In this document: piece by piece, positions 27,480 to 40,627 of the stretch
How positions within the stretch are numbered: the stretch's first letter is position 1
How the letters are laid out: every line of letters begins with the position of its first letter
From: Pterois miles
Taxonomy: Eukaryota > Chordata > Actinopteri > Perciformes > Scorpaenidae
Direction: 5' to 3'
DNA: 64,000 nucleotides
NCBI GenBank assembly: GCA_947000775.1
Contig: CAMQGK010000604.1
Location: 4,208,501 to 4,272,500 of the forward strand
The notes under the pieces: generated by a model
Databases searched by the model: none
The model's input: only the letters and a program-made list of their open reading frames with translations
Told to the model about the DNA's origin: nothing
Position numbers and translations under genes: made by a program

Positions 27480-28028
27480 TGTGCATTTGCGTGCCGTACA
27501 GTAAAAGTCGATGGACTGTATGTGTGTAGGTCTGTGGGCAGGGGTGGGTGGGGGTGGAGAGCGGGTGCTAGTGGTGGACTGGCTTGTCGATCGATGCAGT
27601 GATTGGCAGTTAATGGCTTTTCCTGTTCTGCCTTGGTAACCCTGGCCTGATGGCTGTTGCTTCTGATCAGAGATGGCAGATGGTGTTTGATTTTCATATA
27701 TAAACCCCTGACTTTGTGGAGATGGCTTCATCATTTTTAATGATTTAAAAGTTAAGTTGAATACTGGGAATACTCCAATGCTGGATCTCTCATCTACGAA
27801 TCCTTAACCTCCCTTCCAGATGTCTCTTAACTACATGCGTCACTCATGGTTAGTATTCTGCTATAAGCCACCCGATCCTTCGATGATGAGCTATCAGAAT
27901 GAAATTCACAACACACATGTTTTTCTCTATTTTATGTTGGCCTCGTTTCCCAGACTGCTCAGTCACAAACTCCTGATCTAATATGACCACTCGTCATAAA
28001 TCCCAGAAGATCACAGATAATAAACACT

Positions 28029-28931
28029 AGTGGTGTAATGATCCATTGATCTGGATCCATATATCCATTCAGTGAGCAATGATCCAATATATCGATGCAA
28101 AGTGTAAACACTCATATACAGTATATTAGAATCTTTAAGATGCGCCCTTATTTTTAACTTCTTGACTGATAAAAAATTTGCACTGTAAACCTGCAGTAGG
28201 CAGACTGTATGTGGCACCATAATAACCTTTCAGCATATTGTAATTCAAGGGTTCTGAAAGAAAACTAGACTTCTGCTCCGTTTTCAGGCTCAGACGGTCA
28301 AACTAGGCAGCGCTGATCAAATATGAATCAATATTCTGTTACTGTAATGTCCATTTCTGGCATCAGATGTTTTCAGACACATCCTGTAGTTACTGTTTAG
28401 CTGTAAAATGAGAAAGTTTGCTCCAGCTGGTGGGTGGTGGTTGGTAGTTCCTCAACTGATCTAAACATGGCTACCTGGTGACAAACTTCCTCATTTTACA
28501 GTTAAACAGTAACTACAAGATGTTTCTGAAAAAACTGAGGTGAAGAATAATTACAGTAAAAAACTGATTCATATTTGACCAGCGCCGCCACTTTTTTTTT
28601 TTTTTTCCAAATTACCTGTCTCATGTACTACTGTTAGGATAACTGAACATATATATTATAAAAATAACCTTTTTGAAAATCAAATCAAATTTTATCATAT
28701 TTGCTCCAATTCTACCCACTTCTGCTTTAACCATGAGATATCTGGCACTTTACTTTACTTTTGTGAAATATAATAGAATAGTTTTTCATTTAAATGTGTG
28801 GAAGAGCCCAGTAAAAAAAACTATCCAAATAATATTTCAGTATTTTTTTTTTTTTTGGTGAGTTGATATAAATGTAACTAATTGTATTAAATGGACATAC
28901 GATATCGTCGCATATCGATTGCTGTGCCCTG
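28029..28931. mobile_element. Probable hAT-like element interrupted by the TTAA element
   Basis: The left part reads AGTGGTGTAATGATCCAT with GATCCATATATC-type motifs. The right part reads ACGATATCGTCGCATATCG and GCTGTGCCCTG. These resemble the CGAT/ATCG-rich ends of fish hAT elements. The interior is occupied by the copy at 28190-28726. Ends are approximate and no target duplication was confirmed. Confidence 0.4.
28190..28726 (+). mobile_element. TTAA-family transposon, copy 3, with internal hairpin
   Basis: The left end CCTGCAGTAGGCAGA follows TAAA; the right end CTACCCACTTCTGC is followed by TTAA (28727-28730). Arms 28375-28420 and 28482-28527 pair over 46 nt with a few mismatches. Pairing continues with gaps outward to roughly 28317 and 28580. 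The copy appears to sit inside an older hAT-like element (about 28029-28931). Confidence 0.8.
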
Positions 28932-28984
28932 AAATGAATTAAAATTGTGGCAGACAAATATCATATCCAAAAGACATGACTAGA

Positions 28985-29116
28985 AAGTGACTAGCTCAAA
29001 TGTTAGAGCGCTCGCTTAGCATGCTAGAGGTAGCGGGATCGATGCCCGCATCCTCCAAGTTCTTTACCCAAATTTCCCTCCAGGGATTAATAAAGGTTTA
29101 TCTTATCTTATCTTAG
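28985..29116 (+). mobile_element. tRNA-Ala(AGC)-derived retroposon with pentanucleotide tail
   Basis: A 73-nt tRNA-like block (28985-29057) has a box A region TAGCTCAAATGTTAGAGCG, the anticodon loop CTTAGCATG with AGC at 29018-29020, a box-B-like GGATCGATGCC at 29036-29046, and ends in the discriminator A at 29057. The 3' part is nearly intact, but the 5' acceptor strand (AAGTGAC) no longer pairs with the 3' strand, so it is not a working tRNA. It continues into CCCTCCAGGGATTAATAAAG and TTATC/TCTTA repeats, a tail like those of L2/CR1-linked fish SINEs. It is therefore read as a SINE or tRNA retropseudogene. Confidence 0.7.
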
Positions 29117-29631
29117 AAAGACTTGAAAGCAAACTCAGGAAACAGGCGAAAAGTTGTATGTTGAGGATAATTGAATGATAAGCTCCATTTGATGTGTAAG
29201 AGAAGGAGGCAGGACATCAGTGTACAAACAGCAGGTCCTGAAATCGCTGATTTCTTTCAGAGTAATTTCATGTTCTGAAGCGTTTGCCATTATTTGGCTC
29301 CTCACTCGACCAGTTTCAAATGCTTAAGTCTTAAGTCTATGGTTTAAGTCTACTTAATATCCAATAAACCTAGACATTTTGACATTTCATCTCCATAGAA
29401 ATTCAAAATGAGCTGATTGCAAAGAAAACTAGAAGATGAAACTATCTGTATTAGGAGACCATACCGTCACTGTAAGGAAAATAAAAAAAGACTGATACGG
29501 CTGTATGGATCTCTAAAGGTGCTGCTGTACTCTTCACATCATCTGTAATGAGTCTGAGAAACAGGAAAGTATGTCTGAACACTGGTGAGCACAAAATCAT
29601 TTTTTGTGTGCCATGATGATGAGTGGGTGAC

Positions 29632-29634
<3 letters not shown>

Positions 29635-29712
<78 letters not shown>
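29635..29712. repeat. (TG)n microsatellite
   Basis: About 78 bp of TG repeat. Confidence 0.98.
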
Positions 29713-29717
<5 letters not shown>

Positions 29718-31799
29718 CAGAGAGATTTAGGTCACACTGGGACTCATAACTGCAAAATTAATACGCCCTCACTCTTGAAACATCAACAAATAATAAAATA
29801 CTTTGCTTTACAGAACTTATTAAGATGCTCTTTCTCTCCCTCTTTTACCCTCACGCCTCTCAGCATGCAAATTAATACATTGATCATTTGAATAATAATT
29901 TGCATTCCAGATCTCACAATTGCATGTTCAAACTTCAACAGCTCCCAGAGTTCTCATTTAAACAGTAGCTGCACAGACAGCCCTTATGGTTCAAATTATT
30001 TCAACATGACTATTCCAACCTAACAAGCATAAATTAAGGAAATTCCTATCTAGTGACAGAGATAGACCATTTGAAGGAAGGATCCCAGTTTTGAATTATT
30101 CAGCAGTCCTTAATTTTAGGGCCAGTGTTGATTGAATGTGGTGACATTATAAAAAAAGAGTTTGTGGGGCTGGCAAGGAAGGCAGTGAGGGATGACGGTA
30201 TATGATCTGGGATCGAGTTCAGCGGCTATGAAGACTTCCTCTGCTGTCTGCTTCTCTGAAGAGATCTCAGAGGAGCGAGGCCTCTGTAAATCAACATGAG
30301 ATTGAAAAGGACTTTATCAAACACAAATGTGTGGAACTGCTTACACTGAACAAAAGCCTGCACTTCAAGTTCCTCGCTTTCACCAGCTTTCGCTAGTAAA
30401 AGAAAAGCGCCAGACAGCGTGACCCTGACGTTCACCACATAAACGAAGCAGGGTGAGGTGAAGGTGAGCACAGAGCAGAGATGATATGTTGGGGTGGGGC
30501 TTAAAGGCATGGTAGTTAAACTTTTTTTTTTTCTTCAACGCCACTCTGTCTATTCCGGGCATCAGTTTGTCATGCAGGAATGTGAAGGCCATAAAGTATC
30601 GGTGCCCTTGAGAAACTGAAGAGTGTTCTCGTCCCCAACTCTTAAAGCTGTCTCTCTTTTACTCACTATCACTTTCCCCAACTCACTCCCCCTCTCTCAG
30701 TTTAAAGGAGAACACAGGTGTAGAAGACGGCACCCGTGGGAAAGATAACATTTGGGAACATTCCTGGGGTTAAAAAAGACGTCTTTTTTCCCTGATATTC
30801 TTCATCTGGGGAACTATGTAATTGCCTCGGTTCCATGACTATGCCTTTGTCCCCTTTGTGCCTCCGCCCCATGCTCCCCACCTCTTACATCACTACCCAG
30901 TCATTTCCATATTACAATTTAAACAAGAGATTCTATTCTCTGCTACTTTTTTCATTTTCATCTTTCCATTTTATCCAACTTTTGTGTTGAAGAATAAACG
31001 GCATGATGAGAAAACAAGGTGCAAAATGATCTCTTCCAGGGCCCCCAATAAAAAAAACTGTATGACACCCTGGGCTGCAGCGCTTAATTACAAAAGGATG
31101 AAAACTTTTCTTCTACATCTGGAGAAAACATTGTCTGCATAACACGGAGAGATTTACAGCTCCCAGTTCTAACCCTGGACTAAAGCGCACAGCAATTAAG
31201 CGAAACACGGATGGACGACCAGTGCCGTGAGGTTCAGGAAGAGATGGCTGCTGGCACTGTAGAGAAGGACTCCGACGCCCCACCGTTTCAAATAAAAACT
31301 CTACCCAGAAAATGGTCCTCGGAAGACTTCATCTTTGCTCGCGTCTTGATAGTGGTCACAAAGAGGTGAGGTGGGCTTTTCATTGCACATTTTGCGCTAC
31401 ATAACCCATCCCAAATAAGACTGCCTTGAGGAGAGCATGCACGCAGGCATCGGCACCTCTCTGACCCATCACTAACAACAATGAAATCCAGGCGAGAAAT
31501 TGCTGCAGTTCTGCGATCCAACAGGAATCGATGCAGCACAAAATGGAAAGACCTTAGGGGCAGATTTGTTAAAACAAAGAAAAAACTAGGTAAAACAAAG
31601 GCAGCACATGCTCTGTGCACTTAAGAGCTGTTTAAATGGTTGCAGTACTGTAAATCAAGCATGGGTTTGAACCCTGCTGGCTTACAGCAAACAACAAAAC
31701 CAACAGGTTATGCTTTAGAAACTAAATGTCCCAACTTAAAAATATACAGACAAGTCATTACGAGATACGGACAGGGGGACTGACTTCCCATCATACGAG

Positions 31800-31834
31800 T
31801 TCTTCACTCCAGCTTTAAAACTGAGCCCACAGCA
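31800..31834 (+). repeat. Small fragment of the 17780-type hAT family
   Basis: CTTCACTCCAGCTTTAAAAC followed by TGAGCCC matches the element segment near 18391-18415. It is too short to delimit further. Confidence 0.45.
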
Positions 31835-31835
31835 G

Positions 31836-31868
31836 CTCTTCTTCTTCTTCTTCTTCTCTTCTTCTTCT
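31836..31868. repeat. (CTT)n trinucleotide repeat
   Basis: About ten CTT units with one interruption, next to the small hAT fragment at 31800. Confidence 0.9.
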
Positions 31869-34327
31869 AATGATTAGGCAGAAATTTAGCCATCTCCTCT
31901 CTGCTCCTTTCGTTCTCTCGATTTCTGGAGTAGCCCGCCAGTGGGAAAAAGTTGCCAGCTAGAGGGGGTCCGGAGACATCTCTACCTGGCCCTGGTTCCT
32001 CTGTGAGCACAGTGTGCCACTTGCTGGGTCGAGTTTCGACGAGACCATTTTCATAATAACAGCAGGATATGGAGATATCAGATAAGTTAAAATGTGTTTT
32101 AATGAGACATTTATTTATCATGAATACATATAACTAGCATTGTCAGCGATAAGTCAGTGAGTAAATAGTTATACTTATTCTCATTTATGGGTCAACCATA
32201 GACCTTTTTATGGGCCCTTACCCCAGCCTTGGCTCTGATCAACTGTACCCTTTGACTTCCCTGGTGGCTGGCCAGTAAATACACGTACAGTATATAAAAT
32301 GACTTAATTCAGTGGAACATCACAGTGAAGGAGTGAAACAGTAGCACATATCTATCAATGTGTTAAATGTATCTGTCCCATGACTCTACTCTGTTGGCCA
32401 AACCCAAACAGAATGGAGGTCCCTGTGTGCTCGTCCTGGTACCTAAGACCACCTCCCCACTCCTCATCAGTCTCTTCACCCTACCTTGCTTTCATATACA
32501 GCTCCGCTGAACACAGACCTCAGAGCTGAGTAGTTTTGTGGCCCTGACCACTCGGAGGCCATTAATCTGGTGGCTTAGCCACTGATGTATTGATGGCACA
32601 GAACCGGTAAGCCTGCCTGCCTCACTCTCTCCATCCCTTCAGCTTCGGAGCTACATAGATTCACAGGAGCCTCCATCTGGCTCTTCAGCGCAGTGTTTAC
32701 CTCCCAAATGCCACTGTTAGTCTTTTCGGCACGATGGCTATAGGTCGCCAGATGTATTGACCAGCTGGGGAAAAAAAAAAGACCTGCAAGATGCTTCATT
32801 CAAGCCACGATGTGTTTGCATGCACTCAAAATACACCAGCAGCTACATCTGGCCTCTTACAGTGCTTCGAGCCGCATGCTTTCATCTTACAACTAACACT
32901 ACAAGAAATGGAGCGCAGGTTAAGGTGCTCTATAGACCAGTGAAATTAGCGCTACTTTATTAATATCTCTTGTGAGCCTGTAGGCAACCACACATATTTC
33001 CAGATATTATTAACTTGGCCCTCAAACAACAACTTGGTTACTGCAAAACATGAAAAGGCCTTTATCAATGACTTCAGTCTGGGTGTTCATAGAAAGTGAG
33101 TTATTTGTGTGCATGTAAATGCAATGGCAATAAGCCTACATGGCAAATAATTAAACTGCTGCTTGACTACCAAATACATAAGTTCATAAATTGGAGAGGC
33201 CACTGATTATACTGAAACCTAAACAAGTCTTATTAAGACAAGTGGGGGACAGTAAAAACAAAGGATAAAATCTTGATAATATAGAGACAGACAGAGCCGG
33301 AGTATAACGCAGATTAGATACAGACACCCTCCAGTTGACGCAGGAAGAACTTCCTCCACAATGTAACTGTCCTCTCAATAATACCCCATCCCCTTCAGTC
33401 ATTTTAAAAGGGAAGACCTAGAAGACAAATCAAGGCCTTATGTGTCCTATATGTTTTTTTATAGGAGACTTAATAAGAGACTCAGTGTGTTACTACAGTA
33501 CTTTGCTCTCAGGTGACGAGCGAGGAACTTCTAACAAGCTGAATAGTAATTGATAGGAAGTAATAAGTAGACTGAGTAGGATGGAGGACGCAGACAGAGA
33601 TTTGAGCTCAGGACAATGTTTAGTTTTCCAGCTTGGTTGGATTAAAGATATTTAACCTTAAAGCAGATTCCCATTCTAGACCACCCACTGGTTCACTAGC
33701 CATACTGGTTTGTTTTGTGAGTCCCTTAACCCCCCTATTTGCTATGTTTATTAATTTTGTGGAGACAACTCAGAAAAGGTAGGAAAAGGGAGAAAAAAGC
33801 AATGATGTAGTGGACTGAGAGGAGTCAAGGACGTTTGACGGTTATGTTTAAGAAACTGGTTCTTGTCTGTAAAGAGGGGGGATGTGGTGGGAGGTACAAA
33901 CTATATCTGCCCCATACATGACAAAACAACCTACTGCACACAAAGTGGAACTTATCTCTGCCCTGAACAAAAACTGCCTCCTATTCCTTTCCTTTTCCAA
34001 ACATCAATCTGCCCTTTCTGCTGATCAAGCCTGAGATAACGGGATCAACGGCTTCCTCGCACGTAAGCAGGAGTGTGCTCGGCTGCTCTTGTCCAAAAAA
34101 AAATATATAAATCTAATAAAAACAAACAACCATTAACACAATGTCTAAGGACCTCCGACTCCCAGCTGACAGTGTAACACATCATCTTTCTGTAAATCCT
34201 CGTATGGCTCTCTGTGTGATGGAAAACAAAGGATGCCTCTCTATCGCCACCACAGACCCAGAACAGAGGACCTGGTCTGGTAATGCACTGGGCCCTTTTA
34301 ACTCTGGCAACTGTGGTAAACGGCCTT

Positions 34328-34353
34328 TAAAAAAAAAAAAAAAAAAAAAAAAA
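34328..34353. repeat. Poly-A tract
   Basis: About 26 A bases, with no retroelement body recognised upstream. Confidence 0.9.
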
Positions 34354-37300
34354 GCTGGGAAAAGACCAGCCTCCTCTGTCTAAGCAGCTTTCTGCTCCCC
34401 GTCTTTCGCTTTCTTTCACTGTCACTTTGTAACACCCACAGTAAGGCAGTTGCACATACAAGCAGCAGCAGCAGCTGTGCCACGGGTCAAAGACCGACCC
34501 TCTGCCTGGCCTTCACAAGGGGTGGGAACAAGAAGAGTTGTGAAATTCTTGCACACTGCCAAACACTAAACCCTGCCAGCCCCCCTTTACTAGGCTGACA
34601 GCCCCTCTCTCCAATCCACCCTGTTTCTGCTGTACGCCACTCCTTCACTGCTAAGTGAGCTCTGTCTGAGGTATATGACACTAGAGCTCAACGCCCTGCA
34701 GGCTGCTACTGACAAAAAGAGGGCACCTAGGGTTCAGCACCATGACTGTGTTACTGAGGAGGTGTCCATGCAGAATCCAAATACTTCCTTTGTGTGACAT
34801 CTTTTTATCACATGTACCGAATCATATTATAAGATCTTCTACTTGAGCAATTAAAACAATACATTTCATGAGCCCTATGTTGTCATCTGCTGGCACTTTA
34901 GATCACAAGATTGGTCTGTGTGTGTGTGTGTGGGGGTGTGTGTGTGTGTGTGTTTGTGTGTGCATTCACACGCTTGTGCATGTGAAAGGAGAGAATGGGC
35001 TGTCTCCCAGGATGTGCAGCAAGCGCTTTATTAGAGCGGTAGTACCAGTAAATCAGAGCTCAGCTCTTCCTGGAACTGCTGCAACCTTTCCCACTGAGCA
35101 CTATTACTGAACAATCATAGGCTAGCCATGATAATTAGCAGAGTATCTATCCTTCCAACCCTCCTGTCGCCCCCCCACCCCCACCCTCCATCCCCTCTCT
35201 CCTGTCTGTCTCTCCATCCTCCTCCTCCTAACCCTCCTCTTCTTAGAAATGTCTGGTGGGTGAGCGGGTAAGGCCAGGCGCCCACTAGACGTCACTTCGC
35301 CAGAGGACTTCTCACAATACCTGCTGTGATTTTTGTCTTGACATTGGCCAGAGAGAGAACAATTTCATTTGTCTGCCCACGCATTAAGACCACCAAAAAG
35401 AAATCCCAGGAAAATGTAGGAGCTTGGGAAAGGAAGTAGATATGGCAGTGTCAACCCTGTCACAGTAGTGAGGGGCAACAAGATTCCATTATAATCTCAT
35501 AGACACATCTGGAACACCAAAATCAGCCATCCTGTCTTATAGTGGGCACTTGGCCTATGTCAGCCGAACTGATCTCCTGCATGAGTCCAAAAAACACTTT
35601 ACAGCTTTAGCTGATTGATATTTTTCTAGAATGGGAATACAACTACAGTATAATCTATCAGGGGTTGTACCCCAACGAAAAACTATTGTCTCATCCGAGA
35701 GGACTGGAGTCAGTCCTGGTAGTTATGATCATTAACAGGGAGAAGTCAACACGGTCTGAGAAGCTGGTGCTTCTGCTGAGTAGGATCATCAGTGAACCAC
35801 CTTAATGCCTTTTTGTGTAACCACTGATCTTTTCAGTTACATTATTTTCCTTTTATATGCTTCATCGTGATTATTTGCTCTCTGCAGAATGTAGACGTTT
35901 TCTTCCATCTGTATTCACTGATTCTTTTGGATGGCACTGAATGGTAAAACAAGAGCAGTAACTCCATCCAAGATACAGATGTATTGTGTTTGTTAATGGG
36001 CCAGCCGCTGGGCTCCACTTAACACCACGTTAGTGCTGTTAAAAGTGCAGAGCATATGATCAAAAAGCCCCATTCTCATAGGTGAGGAGCAGACAGTGGA
36101 TGTGACTGAGTGTGTCAGGCAGAGAGACAAATAGGTGAGAAGTTTGTGCAGTTATGTGTGCGCTCAATAGAGCGGGACCAGGACAGAGGGAGGGGTGTCA
36201 GGACTTCCTTGGTTAGAGATTCCCCGTCGGATAGCGACGGCACTTTCTCCCTTTCTTTCCGTGGCCAAGCGGCATCTGGAGTGGATTTTGTGCTAGCAGA
36301 CACCGAGGAACATGATTACATTCGGCTAACTGCGCTCTAAACTGATTATGCATGTGCCAAGCTAATGGACTACATTTGCAAGAGGAAAAATAACATCCAA
36401 TCAATCTCAATTACCGCCGGTTGCACCGGCCCCCGAGACGAGGAAGGTAGCCAGCTAACTCCCCATGCTCCTCCCCTTTCCCCCAGCCCTTGACTGGAAG
36501 CTGAGGCCTGCGGCTGGGCCTGGCTAGGCCCCACCCTTTCTGTCTGGCCGGAGCAGCCATGCAGGGCCTGGGAGCTGGATTAGCTCCACTCATCTCACCT
36601 CCACGGTAACACATAGCCAAGTCCTGAGGCCTACTGCTGCTGCTGGTATGAAGGCTATCAAATTCACATATTATGTACGTGGCTGACTGTAAAATGAGAG
36701 TGGAAGCTGGGTTTGTTCAAGACAGAGAGAGTCTCTGGGGATTCTAAAAACATACAGTACATAAACTAACGTTGGGGTTATCGGGATGCTGCAACAGAAC
36801 CCATCTGTTTGTGCTTAGGAGTGACCGTTCTAGAAGCAGATGGGTGACCATCATGCTGTCATCAGAGCCTCTAAAACCCCATGGTCCATGGGAAAAGATA
36901 AAGTGAAAGTTAGCTTCAGAGCACAGGGGTGTGTTGGCAGAACACGCAGCGCTCAGAGTGGGTATGTCTCAACCGAGAGCTCAGCAGACTGGGGAAGATG
37001 GCATCACCCCCCACTGTGTGGCAGTCCGTGTGGTCAGGATGACTTGCAGGATCTTTCTGTGGTCTTTTGGAACATTCCAATAGTTGGGGTGGTGGGGACG
37101 ATATTTTTAGAAAGCCCTAATATGGGCCGCATACCACAGACTCTCAAATTATCCGATCCAGCTTAGCCCTCAGTTTAAACCTTCCTTTTTAATTCCAGTA
37201 ATTACAGGCTCCAATTTATATGGAGCTGTGCACACAAAGGGCCTGTTTAATGCAAACCAGTTTGATTTGGGTGAAGTGTCCCAAGCATCTCCCACATCAT

Positions 37301-39428
37301 ACAGCCTGTTTATGCTGACTTGATGATTTATTTTCTCCCCAAAAAGGTTAAAAATGGTGCTATTTGCATCGAATTTCTTTGGGGAAGAATAAATGAATGG
37401 TGATTTTCCTCTTTTTTTCTATCTTTGCATAATATACCGAGTTGGGTTTACGGGCTTGTGGGGCCACTGTGGGTTTCTGCCTGTCAGTATATCTACCAGG
37501 ACAGTAAATTGAATGCAGCATGAAGACTGTGACATTGTCAAGTGGGGAGGCTGCGCTGCCAAAGAGGCCTCACAACCATGTACTTGTTGTCCGCTAATCA
37601 CATTTGCGAGTCATAAAATATTGTAATAATTCTTGTCAACTGCAGAACATCTCTGTTTTAGAGCAGCGTCTTGGATGAGGAGAGCTTATGAGGACCGCAG
37701 TATTCTCGGGTTGAGAGAGCAGGTAATTTCTGGACAAATGCACACACTCTTACTCGGAAGATCAATTGGTTTTAAGAAATATGGAGCCATCTTAAGAGGC
37801 TTAAGTCATAAAAAATGATCATGCCTGGATGTGTTGTACATATTTAATCCCCCGCAGCCTGAGCTGCAGTATGACATATGTCTCTTCTCTCTTAAAAACT
37901 TGTGCGGAAAAAGAGACAGGAGGAAAAAAAAAATCTTTTTTGCCTTTCGGGCTCACAGCAAAGTGGAGAGACAATCTAATATAAATTGTACCTTATCCTG
38001 TGAGACAAAACAAGCCTCTCCCTCCAAAAAGGTGTGAGGAAGAGCGAGAGAGTATGGCAGAGCCTGTTTACTTTGTTCTAATGTGAGACTATCATTGGAA
38101 TGAGGGACAGCAAGTCCAGCAGCTAAGGCCAGGAGAGGATGACCATGAGCTTCAAAAAGCACAAAGATACCTGGCTATGCATTCTGCTGCATCACAACTG
38201 ACTCAACACATTCGCAGATTATATTGCATATTTGCATTTCTACGCATCTATAAATACCCTGTGCATCTGAAAATGTCCTGGTGCAAACCTCATATTCTCC
38301 CCTCAACACCTCCTGTGTACTACTGTACGTCACACCTTCCCCTTTAACCAAACTCTATCTTCCTGTGATTTCAGCATAAAAGGCGTTGTGGATGGAAAAC
38401 ATGTAAGTCGTGCAAGTGGTTCTGAGGATCCGCTCATAATCTTGGATGGTTTTCAAATAGGCAGCCTTTCTGAGGGGGTTTAAAATGGACCACTTCACCT
38501 TAGTTTTTAATGTGATTAAAAACACCACGCTTGAAGCGGCACATTTTTTGCATGCCTTTTAGTGCCTCTTTTCCAAAAGAAATCATACTCTAATATACTA
38601 AGTCACAAAAACAAAAGTGTCAAGCAATTGAACTGTTTAAATAATCCATGAACACTTGACAAAGGAGTGGACTTATTATAAATATCTACTTGTGCATATT
38701 ACAGTGTTGCATGTTACTGTTGGCTTACAGGGAGTGTTGCATGGTGCATGCATGTGCAGCTATGCCAGTTTGGGTTAAGCGCAGAGTGGCCAAAGCCGCA
38801 GACACACAGGATAGGTACCTAAGTGGAATCAGGCCTGTTAGATTTATGGCCATTTGTTCGGAGAGTGTTCATCCATTGGCTATTATGGAATGATTAGAGG
38901 AGAAGGTGAAGCTCCAAGTCCAGCAAAAATCAATACGGCTGTCGAGAACGATTCAGCCTTTCCCGCTCCGAGGAGTATTAGCACCAAACCTCTGTCTCCT
39001 CACACTTCTTCATTCGTCTCCCAGTGATTCGCCCCTAAGCCTCCAAACCAGCTTTCACCTGCCATGTTCTTCTCATGGCAGCACTGTGGCCCTGCTTCTA
39101 CATGACTACATGGAAGGCCAGAGTTGCACAACAAAGCCATCATTCATGCCTTGGGAGAGCGGCTAGTTTAGTGGCGTGGGCAGCACTAGAACATATATGT
39201 GTCTTGCAGAGGGATATCAAGTTAACCAGAAGAGGATTAAGGGCACATTTGTGTAAAACTCATCAATGTTTAATAGGATAATAAATGCTCCCAAATATGA
39301 CACAAACGTACTATTTTGCTGGTAATATTACAACATCTCAAATAGTACATTTTCCCCCCAGTTATGTGATACACTGTCATGACATGGTTGAGTGGTGGGT
39401 GTGATAAAGGAGCATGAGGACCACTAAC

Positions 39429-39925
39429 CTTGTAGAGTTTGAGGCTAGCCTCGTGTCGGGTGTTGACCGTGTGCATCCTCAGCTTCTCCAGGCTGTTGGT
39501 GTAGTAGTCGCAGGCATTGCACTTCAGGTGCACCGGGTTTCCTATGGCCACGCATTTCAGGCGCCACTCATTGCCTTTGCCCCCTTCCTTGATGTGGGCA
39601 ACGAGCTGGAACTTCTGCACATGCTTGTCCGTCTTGCAGTGCAGCTGGAAGTTGGCCTTGAGCTGAGTGGTGTAGTGGCACAACTTGCACTGGTGAGAGT
39701 CGCCCACCACCGCGCGCCACTCCTCCTCCGGTAGGCTACGTTCAGCTCCCATATGCATGCCAAGCACATCCAGGTTGTCGGTGGTGAAGCGGTTGCATAC
39801 GGCGCACTGAAAGAGCTTGAGGGAGGGGTCGCTGGTTTGCGATAAACTTTCTCCCAGGGTCATCAGTTCTTCGGACACCAGCTGCCCGCCGCCCAGCCGC
39901 ACGTCCATTGGGATCTCCCCACCTA
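39429..39925 (-). CDS. zfhx3: zfhx3 third coding exon, residues 1022-1187
   Basis: The acceptor is a TAGTAG tandem. Using the first AG (exon start 39925) completes codon 1022 as Val and reads V-G-G-E-I-P-M-D, as in mammalian ZFHX3. Using the second (start 39922) drops the Val. The exon encodes the strongly conserved LGGGQLVSEEL stretch and three finger-like modules. The first, C1062, C1065, H1079, lacks a standard second His and looks atypical. The second uses C1101, C1104, H1117, H1123. The third uses C1157, C1160, H1173, H1179. The block VAHIKEGGKGNEWRLKC between them is near-identical to the family. It ends TAC AAG before a GTTAGT donor at 39429/39428. With the first acceptor it is 497 nt: two bases plus 165 codons. 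Confidence 0.96.
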
Positions 39926-40609
39926 CTAGGATGGGCGTGGACACAAAGACAGACACAAAGGAAGAGGAAGGTATTTAGAAAGCTGTATACAGACACTTAT
40001 TACACTATTATGTTGGACATATTCAAACCCTACACCCTGCACTAAAGATCACTTTATCTCTCAGTAATTTACTTCAGGATGTATAGATCATTATTGTATT
40101 ATTTTGAGTTAGTGAAGACAGTGTTTTCCAAAGGAAGTCATAGCTTGTGCCTCTCTCATAACGAAAAACATCTCTGTTCAACTTTGAAAAACCACACTCT
40201 GTCGGTCAGTGTGATATTGCATAGAGGATAATGTGCATGTATGTATTTATGGGCCTATAGATACCCTTGCGTTGAGCTGGGAAAGAACAAATCCTGGACT
40301 TTTCCATGAGGACTAAAACCTCACAGTACCAGAGTATGAACGTGCACATTGCCTGATTTGGGTTGGTGCACTTTCATGGCCTATCTGTAAATCAACTCAA
40401 GAGGCTATGAGATCCACAGAAAAAAACAAGTTATTTTATCATTACTGAAGAACTAAGGAGTTCCCAAGCACACATTAGTGTAAATCAAATCCATTGCCCT
40501 TGAATAATATTTTTTTAAAAAACACTTCTGCTTCTTTCACTCTAGATTGCCTCTAAATCAATATGGACAACTAACAGATTAATTCAGCTTGGTACGGAGT
40601 CTAAACAAT

Positions 40610-40627
40610 GGGGGGGGGGGGGGGGGG
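40610..40627. repeat. 18-base G run
   Basis: Eighteen consecutive G on the plus strand, so C-rich in the zfhx3 transcript. Confidence 0.95.

Noticed and set aside
28985..29057. A possible working tRNA-Ala(AGC) gene
   Set aside because: The acceptor stem is broken, one anticodon-stem pair is mismatched, and it runs into a retroposon tail without a terminator of the usual kind.
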